DNA of 33,337 bases from an uncultured Fibrobacter sp. (GTDB taxonomy: Bacteria > Fibrobacterota > Fibrobacteria > Fibrobacterales > Fibrobacteraceae). This document shows, one piece after another, positions 5,800 through 11,300 of this stretch. Numbering within the stretch: the stretch's first letter is position 1; each line of letters begins with the position of its first letter. The translations under genes were made by a program, and so were the position numbers. The stretch lies in NCBI GenBank assembly GCA_934691725.1, contig CAKUTF010000032.1:1-33337 (forward strand). The letters are read 5' to 3'. The notes beneath the pieces were generated by a model, which was given only the letters and a program-made list of their open reading frames with translations, was not told where the DNA came from and made no database searches.

Positions 5800-6661
5800 G
5801 CCGCCTAAATGGGAAAAGCCGCCGACAAGCATCGGCACGCAAATTGAACTGCTGAAGAAGAAGGGGCTTTCCGTCGATGGCGAGGATGAGGCCGGGAACT
5901 TTCTTTCAAGAGTGAACTATTGCCGGGCGAAAGAATACGCGAAAACGCTGGCCGGATCGAACGGCGACTTGTCCGGAATTACGCTCCGGCAACTGGAGGA
6001 GTTTTACGGACTTGACCGGAACGCCAGGACTTCAATCCTTGCCGCCTTGTCTGAGGTCGAGGTCTTTTTCCGGACGGAACTGGCGTATATCGTCTCTACC
6101 GATACAAACGATCCTTTTTGGTATCTTGAGCCGGCCAATTTTCTGAACAAAGACCTTTTTGCGAAAACGCTGGACGAGCTGGAATGCGATTTGAAGAAAA
6201 ACTGGGTGGGAAAGCAGCCAAACGGGACATCTTGGCCAAGAAACGTCGTTGCGCTTCCCGCCTGGGAAATGGTGGAAGTGGTCTCGTTCGGCAAGCTGTC
6301 GAAAATTTTCTCGAACCTGAAAAAAGTCAAGTTTATCGGCAAGGTCGGCAATCGACTGGGATTCGGGAAAGAGTACGCCAAATCCGTCGTTCGCGCCTTT
6401 GTCTGCCTCAGAAACCGGTGCGCCCATCACGAAAGGATTTTAGGGACGAGGTTCTCGATATACCCTCCGAAAATTCCATCCATGGAAAATTTTGGATTTG
6501 ATAACCAGTTGCTTGGCGGGTTCGTATTCTGCATTGCCCGGGCTCTTTCCTCGAACAAGGACTTGCACGATTCTTTTGTTCGCCAGATGAAGAACCTTCA
6601 GAAAAAATTCCCTTCGTCAATCTTGATTGGCTTGGGCTTTGGCGATATGGACAAGCTATAG
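5789..6661 (+). CDS. abiF: AbiF/AbiD-type abortive infection HEPN ribonuclease (Abi_2 family)
   Basis: The start is GTG 5789, because GGAG lies 7 bases upstream, just after the structured RNA; an in-frame TTG at 5771 lies in the T-run. The 290-aa protein has the Abi_2 layout. The N-terminal part has FLSRVNYCRAKEYAKTL, matching the family's RVxYYRLxGY region, then LEEFYGLDRNARTSILAALS and EVFFRTELAYI. Near residue 208 comes CLRNRCAHHERI, the HEPN Rx4-6H RNase motif (R208, H213). AbiF-type proteins cut RNA and stop phage growth. In a prophage this would act against superinfecting phages, presumably restrained by the RNA encoded in its leader. Terminator copy 3 follows 20 bp after the stop. Confidence 0.88.
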   Translation: MIQKPPKWEKPPTSIGTQIELLKKKGLSVDGEDEAGNFLSRVNYCRAKEYAKTLAGSNGDLSGITLRQLEEFYGLDRNARTSILAALSEVEVFFRTELAYIVSTDTNDPFWYLEPANFLNKDLFAKTLDELECDLKKNWVGKQPNGTSWPRNVVALPAWEMVEVVSFGKLSKIFSNLKKVKFIGKVGNRLGFGKEYAKSVVRAFVCLRNRCAHHERILGTRFSIYPPKIPSMENFGFDNQLLGGFVFCIARALSSNKDLHDSFVRQMKNLQKKFPSSILIGLGFGDMDKL

Positions 6662-6681
6662 TTTTCTCCCGGTGAACGCGA

Positions 6682-6708
6682 AGTACTCTCCCTATAGAGG
6701 AGAGTACT
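6682..6708. terminator. Cassette hairpin terminator, copy 3
   Basis: Stem and loop are identical to copies 1 and 4, followed by TTTCTTTTGGCCC. It ends the abiF cassette and stands 56 bp before the next promoter. Confidence 0.85.
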
Positions 6709-6763
6709 TTTCTTTTGGCCCTTTTCTTTTCGGCGTTTTTTTTGATGGGGAAATAAAAAAGTA

Positions 6764-6792
6764 TTGCTTTTTGTATATACATTATCTATATT
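6764..6792 (+). promoter_or_regulatory. Promoter of the BrnT-like cassette (leaderless)
   Basis: TTGCTT (6764-6769), 17 bp, TATATT (6787-6792), then 6 bases to ATG 6799. An ATG at 6793 also follows directly, but 6799 matches the other cassettes and is the natural protein start. Confidence 0.75.
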
Positions 6793-6798
6793 ATGTCC

Positions 6799-7068
6799 AT
6801 GGCGAGATGGAACCCGAAAAAGAACGAACTGCTGAAAGCGACAAGGAACGTCTCCTTCGAGCAGGTCGAGGAATGCATGCGCAACGGAGAAGTGCTTGAC
6901 GACTACGACAACCCGAACCAGGCGAAATATCCCGGACAGAAAATCATGGTCGTCAGGATAAACGGATACTGCTGCATCGTTCCATACAAGCCCGAACCGG
7001 ACGGCGACATCTGGCTGAAGACCATCGTCCAGAGCCGGGTCGCCCAGAAAAAATTCGGAGGTGCATGA
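6799..7068 (+). CDS. BrnT-like toxin (DUF4258-type RNase fold)
   Basis: Eighty-nine residues from ATG 6799. The opening MARWNPKKNELLKATRNVSF matches the WxxxKxxxLxxxxxVSFE signature of BrnT/DUF4258-type toxins. It continues KYPGQKIMVVRINGYCCIVP and DIWLKTIVQSRVAQKK, the usual strand pattern with a terminal LKTxxxSR. BrnT proteins are RelE-fold ribonucleases that inhibit translation. The gene overlaps its antitoxin by 4 bases (ATGA). ATG 6793 would add two residues; I prefer 6799 because of the promoter spacing. No ribosome site is available for either. Confidence 0.75.
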   Translation: MARWNPKKNELLKATRNVSFEQVEECMRNGEVLDDYDNPNQAKYPGQKIMVVRINGYCCIVPYKPEPDGDIWLKTIVQSRVAQKKFGGA

Positions 7069-7388
7069 TGATTTCTTTCGAAGAACACGCCGAGAAGCTC
7101 GGCCTCGACGACGAGGAGCGGGAGCTCCTTGCCGATTTCGAGAAGAACCACGCCGGGAAGCCGCAGATCACGGAAGCCCGGAGAGAGGAACTCCGCAGGA
7201 TAGCGGAGGCGTCCACGCTCCGTACGAGGCTCCGGAACTCGAAGATGCGCCTGTACTCCATCAGGCTTCCGCAGGACGCCGTGGACATCATCAAACAGGC
7301 CGCGGAGGCTTCCGGCGGCAAGTACCAGTCGATGGTCAAGGATTCGGTCGTCGAACTCGCCGCCAGGCTCAAGGGGGCGACGGCGTGA
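7065..7388 (+). CDS. Antitoxin partner of the BrnT-like toxin
   Basis: Up to 107 residues (ATG 7065 or 7068), with CGGAGG 4-7 bases upstream. The N-terminal half is acidic (GLDDEERELLADFEKNHAGK), as expected for the toxin-wrapping part. The C-terminal half MRLYSIRLPQDAVDIIKQAA ... GGKYQSMVKDSVVELAARLK has the strand-helix-helix of ribbon-helix-helix proteins. The order toxin then antitoxin with ATGA overlap is usual for this family. It should neutralise the upstream toxin and repress the promoter at 6764. Confidence 0.75.
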   Translation: MMISFEEHAEKLGLDDEERELLADFEKNHAGKPQITEARREELRRIAEASTLRTRLRNSKMRLYSIRLPQDAVDIIKQAAEASGGKYQSMVKDSVVELAARLKGATA

Positions 7389-7499
7389 AGCCCACCGTTC
7401 GTCGCCGAGGACGACGGGAACTATTTTCTCAAGACTGCTTTCAGGAACAGGATCTACCAAAGGAGGTACGAAGATGGAACGCTCGAAATTCCGGTCTGA
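7389..7499 (+). pseudogene. C-terminal remnant of a second BrnT/DUF4258-like toxin
   Basis: Directly after the antitoxin's TGA, the same frame stays open for 36 codons and reads PFVAEDDGNYFLKTAFRNRI then YQRRYEDGTLEIPV-stop (7497-7499). NYFLKTAFxxR parallels DIWLKTIVQSR at the end of the intact toxin, so this is the tail of a related toxin that lost its N-terminus. Its last 26 bases overlap the start of the next antitoxin, as in the intact pair. The deletion joins it precisely to the previous cassette with no hairpin between, so a terminator and promoter were probably lost too. Confidence 0.75.
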
Positions 7500-7761
7500 A
7501 CCGATAGACGAAGAGGAACGCGCCCTCATGGACGCGATAGAGAACGGCGAGACGCATCCGATCCCGCGCGACGAGCTGGCGAAAATCCGGCGCGAAATCG
7601 CTGCGTCCTCCGCGAAGAACATCACAATCCGCGTCCAGAACTCGGACATCGCCGGCTACAAGGAAAAGTCGAGGCTCGCCGGCATTCCCTACCAGACGCT
7701 CATGAATTCCGTCCTGCACCGCTACCTCACTGGCGAGCTCGTGCCTAGGACGGCGCTGTAG
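7474..7761 (+). CDS. Orphan antitoxin of the deleted toxin
   Basis: ATG 7474 has AAGGAGG 7 bases upstream. The 95-aa protein has an acidic N-terminus (FRSEPIDEEERALMDAIENG) and a C-terminal ribbon-helix-helix-like part (KNITIRVQNSDIAGYKEKSR, then AGIPYQTLMNSVLHRYLTGE), the CopG/BrnA-type arrangement. Its toxin survives only as the remnant at 7389-7499, so it is an orphan that could still neutralise or regulate. Transcription must now come from the BrnT-like promoter at 6764. Confidence 0.75.
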   Translation: MERSKFRSEPIDEEERALMDAIENGETHPIPRDELAKIRREIAASSAKNITIRVQNSDIAGYKEKSRLAGIPYQTLMNSVLHRYLTGELVPRTAL

Positions 7762-7789
7762 GGACTTCCGGAAGGCGGTTTCTAAAAAA

Positions 7790-7816
7790 AGTACTCTCCC
7801 TATAGAGGAGAGTACT
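7790..7816. terminator. Cassette hairpin terminator, copy 4, between convergent genes
   Basis: Identical stem and loop to copies 1 and 3, preceded by A7 (7784-7790) and followed by TTTCTTTTGGTCC. A-run, stem, T-run is the layout of a bidirectional intrinsic terminator, and here it separates the orphan antitoxin (plus) from the second hicB (minus, ends 7846). Confidence 0.88.
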
Positions 7817-7845
7817 TTTCTTTTGGTCCTTTTTTCTTTTCGGCG

Positions 7846-8262
7846 TCACACGAAGCTGATTTCGAGCCTCTTCCCGAGACCCTCGGCGACGCGCTTGAGC
7901 ATCCTTACGGACAGGTTCGCCTTCGGGTCTTCCAGACGCCGGTACGCCTGCTTGGTCATCCCCAGTTCGCGGGCGACGGTCGCCTGGGGGACTTTCCCCC
8001 TTGCCGCGGCCACCTGCAGCGCCACGGCGAGTTCCGGGTCCACGTCCACGCGGTAGAGGCCCTTCTGGGGGTTCTCCGCTGTCCTGCAGGCCGGAAGCGG
8101 ATTCCCGTCGAAGACATCCTCCAGCGTGAGCTCCATCGCCTCCTTCGCCATCGAGAGCGCCTCTTCGAGCGTGTCGCCCTGGGAAAAGCAGCCGTCTAGG
8201 TCCGGGAACGAGACGGAATAGCCTCCGTCGTTTTCTTTCGTCAGTTTCGCCGTATAGTGCAT
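7846..8262 (-). CDS. hicB: HicB antitoxin, second cassette
   Basis: The 138-aa protein starts at ATG 8262 with AGAGG 6 bases upstream. Residues 1-~65 are the HicB domain (MHYTAKLTKENDGGYSVSFP, FSQGDTLEEALSMAKEAMEL); residues ~95-138 form an XRE-type DNA-binding domain (KVPQATVARELGMTKQAYRR, LSVRMLKRVAEGLGKRLE). It neutralises HicA encoded just upstream and should repress the operon. It has the same architecture as the first HicB but is clearly diverged from it, so the two cassettes are not a recent duplication. Confidence 0.93.
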   Translation of the reverse strand: MHYTAKLTKENDGGYSVSFPDLDGCFSQGDTLEEALSMAKEAMELTLEDVFDGNPLPACRTAENPQKGLYRVDVDPELAVALQVAAARGKVPQATVARELGMTKQAYRRLEDPKANLSVRMLKRVAEGLGKRLEISFV

Positions 8263-8290
8263 GGTTTACCTCTCTTGCCTGGAAATGAAA

Positions 8291-8312
8291 GGCGGGGGCT
8301 TAAAGCCCCGCC
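8291..8312 (-). promoter_or_regulatory. Hairpin across the hicA stop codon
   Basis: On the minus strand, GGCGGGGCTT-TAAG-CCCCCGCC forms a strong GC stem that contains the last hicA codons and its TAA, followed by TTTCATTTCC. It lies about 30 bases before the hicB start. It could slow ribosomes, attenuate transcription or protect the hicA 3' end, setting the toxin/antitoxin ratio. The role is inferred from structure alone. Confidence 0.5.
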
Positions 8313-8488
8313 TGCCTCCTGATAGACTTTTCCACGCCCGGTTTCAGGACCGTCTTCATCCCGTGCCCCGCCGGTATCGTGACGTAGTGTCCCTTGCCGT
8401 CGGTGTATCGGAAGTGGGAGCCCTTGGACCGGATTTCGCGGAATCCAATCGATTCCAGAAGCCTTATCATTTCTCTGACCGTTATCAT
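8300..8488 (-). CDS. hicA: HicA toxin, second cassette (intact)
   Basis: Sixty-two residues from ATG 8488: MITVREMIRLLESIGFREIR, then SKGSHFRYTDGKGHYVTIP and EKSIRRQAGL. GSH carries the HicA catalytic histidine in a double-stranded-RNA-binding-like fold; the protein is an mRNA interferase. The frame could extend to 8503, but ATG 8488 is 6 bases after the -10 box, as in the other cassettes, and is the natural HicA start. The six bases between the -10 box and ATG (AAGGAC) look like a ribosome site but would not be transcribed if transcription starts at +7. Confidence 0.92.
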   Translation of the reverse strand: MITVREMIRLLESIGFREIRSKGSHFRYTDGKGHYVTIPAGHGMKTVLKPGVEKSIRRQAGL

Positions 8489-8494
8489 GTCCTT

Positions 8495-8523
8495 AATATA
8501 CAATATATTTTTACTTTTGTCAA
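8495..8523 (-). promoter_or_regulatory. Promoter of the second hicAB cassette (leaderless)
   Basis: Minus strand: TTGACA (8523-8518), 17 bp, TATATT (8500-8495), 6 bases, ATG 8488. The geometry is identical to the promoters at 4951, 6764 and 8602. Confidence 0.82.
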
Positions 8524-8550
8524 GATAAATTCTAACGTTTTTAGGAGAGG

Positions 8551-8570
8551 GGAGTACTTTTCTTTTGGTC
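8551..8570. repeat. Partial copy of the cassette hairpin (right arm and tail)
   Basis: GGAGTACTTTTCTTTTGGTC matches the right arm and T-rich tail of the four complete hairpins; the left arm is absent. It lies between the divergent second hicAB and RelE-like cassettes. It looks like a deletion scar of a once complete boundary element. Confidence 0.75.
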
Positions 8571-8601
8571 GGGGAAATTTTAGAAAAATAAAGAAAATAT
8601 C

Positions 8602-8630
8602 TTGACCAATGGAATGAAAATTGCTATATT
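8602..8630 (+). promoter_or_regulatory. Promoter of the RelE/HigB-like cassette (leaderless)
   Basis: TTGACC (8602-8607), 17 bp, TATATT (8625-8630), 6 bases, ATG 8637. The segment before it (AGAAAAATAAAGAAAA) resembles the one before the first hicA promoter (AGAAAAATAAACAAAT), so the boundary module includes the promoter region. Confidence 0.8.
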
Positions 8631-8636
8631 CAAAAC

Positions 8637-8900
8637 ATGAAGGTAGTGCTGAAGAAGAAAATCGTCAAGGCTGTGAGGTCCATGCCGAAAAGGGAACAGG
8701 CCCTGTTCGATACGCTCGTCAGGGAAATCGCGGACCTTGGACCGGAAAGGACCAATTGGCCGAACTATTCGGTACTCACCAATACGCATACGCACCATTG
8801 CCACCTGTCCTATCACTGGGCGGCGTGCTGGTTCGAAACAATCAAAGGAATAGAAGTGGAGGTCACCTATGTTGGAAGCCGTGAAAATGCGCCTTACTAG
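8637..8900 (+). CDS. RelE/HigB-superfamily toxin
   Basis: Eighty-seven residues from ATG 8637 (MKVVLKKKIVKAVRSMPKRE). The C-terminal half THHCHLSYHWAACWFETIKG followed by IEVEVTYVGSRENAPY is typical of RelE-like cytotoxic translational repressors, which end in a YVGxxxxAPY strand. Such toxins cut mRNA on the ribosome. It overlaps the antitoxin gene by 32 bases, in the HigB-HigA order (toxin first). No ribosome site; a leaderless start is predicted. Confidence 0.8.
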   Translation: MKVVLKKKIVKAVRSMPKREQALFDTLVREIADLGPERTNWPNYSVLTNTHTHHCHLSYHWAACWFETIKGIEVEVTYVGSRENAPY

Positions 8901-9258
8901 CAAGATCGCCGGAGGGACGGTCTTCACTTTCGAGGGTGAACACATCCCCGACCATCTGGTGCTTTACCTGAAGTCCGCTTTCCCGGATGTCAAGGAGGTG
9001 AAGGACGATGACGATGAACTTGTCGAATGGAATTCCACCGACTTGGCAAAGGAAATCCGCGACGAGACGACCCCGGCGGAAAGCCTGAAGCTTCTCCGCA
9101 CCACGTTCGGCTACACACAGCAGCAGCTCGCCGACAAGGCCGGGATCACGAAGCAGCAGGTCTCCGCCATGGAGCGCGGAAGGGAACCCATCGGGCGCAA
9201 GATGGCGCACCGTCTCGCCGACGCCCTCGGGACCACCTACCGCAACCTGTTCTGGTGA
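8869..9258 (+). CDS. HigA-like XRE antitoxin
   Basis: The 129-aa protein starts at ATG 8869 with GGAGG 7 bases upstream, inside the toxin gene. An acidic N-terminal half (FEGEHIPDHLVLYLKSAFPD, VKEVKDDDDELVEW) is followed by a clear XRE helix-turn-helix at ~75-125 (LRTTFGYTQQQLADKAGITK, QQVSAMERGREPIGRKMAHR). It should bind the RelE-like toxin and repress the promoter at 8602. The very acidic central stretch is an obvious site for toxin contact or proteolysis. Confidence 0.87.
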   Translation: MLEAVKMRLTSKIAGGTVFTFEGEHIPDHLVLYLKSAFPDVKEVKDDDDELVEWNSTDLAKEIRDETTPAESLKLLRTTFGYTQQQLADKAGITKQQVSAMERGREPIGRKMAHRLADALGTTYRNLFW

Positions 9259-9281
9259 TGTTCGCTGGTAAATTCTATTTT
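9253..9281 (+). promoter_or_regulatory. Weak promoter for the second leader RNA copy
   Basis: A TATTTT -10 box (9276-9281) lies 6 bases before A9288, the same distance as in front of the abiF copy. The -35 position holds only TGGTGA (3 of 6 matches) inside the end of the antitoxin gene. The promoter may be weak, or the RNA may depend on readthrough. Confidence 0.4.
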
Positions 9282-9286
9282 TCAAC

Positions 9287-9375
9287 CAACAGAGCCCTCC
9301 ACCGCCGAGTTTCGGGATTCCGAGACAAGGCTCCGCGAGGGACTTTTTGTATCTGGAGCGTACCGTGAATCAAAA
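9287..9375 (+). repeat. 89-bp repeated leader element, copy 2
   Basis: Matches 5711-5799 in 87 of 89 bases, including the ribosome site and GTG start. The conservation ends within the fourth codon of the downstream gene. Confidence 0.9.
9288..9349 (+). ncRNA. Second, orphan copy of the abiF-type leader RNA
   Basis: All three helices seen in front of abiF are kept exactly. The only change inside the RNA (A5756 to T9332) is in an unpaired internal loop. CTTTTTG again follows the outer stem. The next gene encodes no AbiF-like protein. It could be an extra source of the RNA antitoxin, a remnant of a lost abiF cassette, or a leader reused by another gene. Confidence 0.65.
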
Positions 9376-9607
9376 AATGTCCCAAAGGAAAAATTGCGAC
9401 GGCGTGAAGCCCGATTTCTTTTTTCGGATAGTCTCGGAGACCGTCCGCGACGACGGCTTCGTCGATTGCGTGTGGGAAATGCCCGCCTGGGCTATTGATA
9501 GGCTCGAAGCGGACGCCAAAAGCCGGGGGATTACCGTTTCCGATCTGGTTTCCGGTATTTTCAAGGCAAGTCTCAAGGGCGAATCCGTGTCTGGGAGTTC
9601 GCGGTAG
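9365..9607 (+). CDS. Small protein with ribbon-helix-helix-like C-terminus, behind the orphan leader RNA
   Basis: The start is GTG 9365 with GGAG 6 bases upstream, both inside the repeated element; ATG 9377 is an alternative. The 80-aa product contains DGFVDCVWEMPAWAIDRLEA then DAKSRGITVSDLVSGIFKAS, a strand followed by two helices as in CopG-type antitoxins or regulators. No toxin gene lies next to it. Its expression would be tied to the leader RNA and its terminator-like T-run. Function unknown. Confidence 0.6.
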   Translation: MNQKMSQRKNCDGVKPDFFFRIVSETVRDDGFVDCVWEMPAWAIDRLEADAKSRGITVSDLVSGIFKASLKGESVSGSSR

Positions 9608-9660
9608 ATACGGGAAAGAATCGGTAATCCGCACTTTTAGAAAAATTGGATATTTGGGAT

Positions 9661-9900
9661 ATGGATAAAAGAGGTATCACAAAGGCTTTTTTCGCTGGAG
9701 TATTTTCGATATTCCCATTCATCGGGGATTATCCGTATTTTAAGCCGGTCGATACAAAGAAAAGCCTTGTAGCTCCAAAAAATTCTTCCGTTCCGCCGGT
9801 AAAGGTCAAACTTCGTCCGGTCTTTGAGAATGTTGGTGGATGCTTTGATGACGCTGGGGACAAGTTGCGCTTAGCAATGCGGAATCTAGTTGTACGATGA
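9661..9900 (+). CDS. Hypothetical protein, 79 aa
   Basis: I take ATG 9661 (MDKRGITKAFFAGVFSIFPF) rather than TTG 9646, since GATATT lies 6 bases before ATG 9661 as in the leaderless cassettes. No ribosome site is visible. The N-terminal ~25 residues are hydrophobic enough for a signal or anchor segment; the rest has no recognised motif. It overlaps the next gene as ATGA. Moderate doubt remains that it is a gene. Confidence 0.45.
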   Translation: MDKRGITKAFFAGVFSIFPFIGDYPYFKPVDTKKSLVAPKNSSVPPVKVKLRPVFENVGGCFDDAGDKLRLAMRNLVVR

Positions 9901-10109
9901 ATAGGGAACAGCGAAGGCAGATGTCTAAACAGACTGCCTCTTCGGCGGTGCAGACGGCAAAAACTGAATTTTACCAGAGAACTCTTCCGCCTCCTGCCAT
10001 GTTGAAAGACTTCGGGACTATCAGCGATTCCTTTCCGGAAAGAATCGTGAAGATGGCGTCCGCCGGGGCGAAGCTCCGCGTTCCCGGCTACAAGGGAATC
10101 GGCAAGTAG
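9897..10109 (+). CDS. Truncated DUF2335-like protein
   Basis: Seventy residues from ATG 9897 (ATGA overlap). The centre FYQRTLPPPAMLKDFGTISD then SFPERIVKMASAGAK resembles the LPPPexLxxYexxxPGxxERIlxMA core of DUF2335 proteins, which normally continue into two membrane helices. These are missing here; the protein stops at GYKGIGK. It may be a soluble short form or a truncated moron gene. It is the last gene before the non-coding region upstream of terminase. Confidence 0.55.
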   Translation: MNREQRRQMSKQTASSAVQTAKTEFYQRTLPPPAMLKDFGTISDSFPERIVKMASAGAKLRVPGYKGIGK

Positions 10110-10125
10110 CCGCGTTTAGGCGGAT

Positions 10126-10353
10126 TTTAAACCGGAAAATTCCGTTAGATTTTGGCTTTTGAGGGCGTCGTTTAAAGGCGTGCGGCGGTCTTTTCCGTTT
10201 TAAATGCAGGGACACGCTTCTTTAGGTTTAAACGCTCGTTTAAAGCCTGTACGCTTGGAAATGCGATAGGTACGGGCTTTTTCTCGTGTCGTTTAAACCT
10301 TTTCGGAGCGTATCCGGGGGGGGTGGTAAACCGCAGCTTTCCGAGGTTTAAAG
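10126..10353. repeat. GTTTAAA(C/G) repeat array
   Basis: Five copies of GTTTAAA followed by C or G begin at 10170, 10226, 10238, 10291 and 10346, with looser forms at 10126 (TTTAAAC) and 10197 (GTTTTAAAT). Spacing from the first is 44, 28, 28, 12, 53 and 55 bp. Two copies are the full palindrome GTTTAAAC. Possible TerS-binding sites, iterons of an origin, or operator sites. Confidence 0.65.
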
Positions 10354-10520
10354 CTTGTTTTTCACGGTGTACCTCCCCCCCCCTGGGGGTGTCCCTACCC
10401 CTCCCGTCAAAAGGGTTGCTGATTCCTGGGATTCGGATGGGTTTGGTCCGGGCGCGGTTTTTCCGGCTATGAATCGATTTTTTCGTTTGGGTTTGCGCTT
10501 TCCCCGGTCCGTGAAAATGA

Positions 10521-10562
10521 TGTGACAAAAAATGTCAAAACCAAACCGCAGGTATTTATCTT
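10521..10562 (+). promoter_or_regulatory. Late promoter 1 (terminase operon)
   Basis: TGACA-AAAAA-TGTCA (10523-10537), exactly 19 bp, then TATCTT (10557-10562). No normal -35 box is present: the right dyad arm lies where -35 should be, so an activator is probably needed. Confidence 0.75.
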
Positions 10563-10569
10563 TCGGTTT

Positions 10570-11298
10570 ATGCGATATGGCAGAAGTATGCATTCCTACG
10601 GCGATTCGGAACTTGTGACCGGGAGCGTCCTCGCGAAGCAACTGGGCGTTTCGGACATGGCGGTGTCGAAGGCGAAAATGTCGAACCGGATCGATACGTT
10701 CGACGATTCGAAAGGCCGCGAGCGTTACCACCCGATTGTTTCCGCGCAGCAGTTCCGGGCTTCGCGTGACAGGCGGCATGTGACTACGGCGACGAAAGGG
10801 CAGCGCGCCGCAGGTCTAGACGATCTCGCTGCGCAGGCGGTCGCCTATTCGCCGGAGTTTGACCAGCCCCGCGGGGAATTTGGCGAGCCTCTCCCGCGAA
10901 AGGCTCCCCCCGAATCGTTCGACTTCGGGCAGGCGATGATGGAACGCAAGGAACTGGAAGTCTCCAAGGCGGAAAAGGAATACCAGCTCGCGCGCCTCGC
11001 GAAGATGAAGGCCGACGCGATGGAAGGGCGTCTTGTCGATAAGGCGGTCGCTTTCAACAAGGTCTATGCGATCGCCGCGGAAGCCCAGGAAAAGATCGTG
11101 TCGAACTACATCGTCCTCGCCCCGAAAATCGCCGGGGCGGTGCAGCAGCTGCTTGTCGAGGGCGGATTCGACGAAAAGCCTGTGCGGCTCGCGCTGAAGA
11201 GCCTGGAGCATACGGTCGGGGAACTCATCCGCAAAGAGAACCTGAACAGTCTCCGCACGTTCTCCGAGGGGATGGAAAAGCAGGAGATTCTCGAGTAG
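10570..11298 (+). CDS. Small terminase subunit (Nu1-like)
   Basis: From ATG 10570 (7 bases after the -10 box) the product is 242 aa; ATG 10588 (MHSYGDSELVTGSVLAKQLG) is an alternative, and neither has a clear ribosome site. Residues ~8-40 form a winged-helix-type DNA-recognition region (LVTGSVLAKQLGVSDMAVSK), then a long helical middle (ERKELEVSKAEKEYQLARLA) and a C-terminal part (LIRKENLNSLRTFSEGMEKQ) that would contact the large subunit. The layout matches lambda Nu1-type proteins, which bind cos and load the motor. It is directly followed by TerL and preceded by the candidate cos region. Confidence 0.8.
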   Translation: MRYGRSMHSYGDSELVTGSVLAKQLGVSDMAVSKAKMSNRIDTFDDSKGRERYHPIVSAQQFRASRDRRHVTTATKGQRAAGLDDLAAQAVAYSPEFDQPRGEFGEPLPRKAPPESFDFGQAMMERKELEVSKAEKEYQLARLAKMKADAMEGRLVDKAVAFNKVYAIAAEAQEKIVSNYIVLAPKIAGAVQQLLVEGGFDEKPVRLALKSLEHTVGELIRKENLNSLRTFSEGMEKQEILE

Positions 11299-11300
11299 CG

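Larger units (their letters stand above)
10110..10569. other. Non-coding region upstream of terminase: candidate cos/packaging site
   Basis: No convincing gene occurs in these 460 bp. It holds the GTTTAAA repeats (10126-10353), a G8 run (10316-10323), a C9 run followed by TGGGGG (10375-10389), then the first late promoter. In phages with GpA-type terminases, cos lies just upstream of the small terminase gene and includes repeated binding sites for that protein. The position and repeats fit such a site, but no cut site can be identified by eye. Confidence 0.45.

Noticed and set aside
4865..8570. CRISPR array as explanation for the repeated palindromes
   Set aside because: The repeats are ~1 kb apart with whole genes between them and act as terminators; there are no short regular spacers or cas genes.
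5711..9375. Insertion sequence ends as explanation for the 89-bp repeats
   Set aside because: The repeats are direct, contain a ribosome site and start codon, and no transposase lies between them.
9646..9660. TTG start for the gene at 9661
   Set aside because: ATG 9661 is a better codon and is placed 6 bases after a -10-like box; TTG 9646 has no ribosome site.
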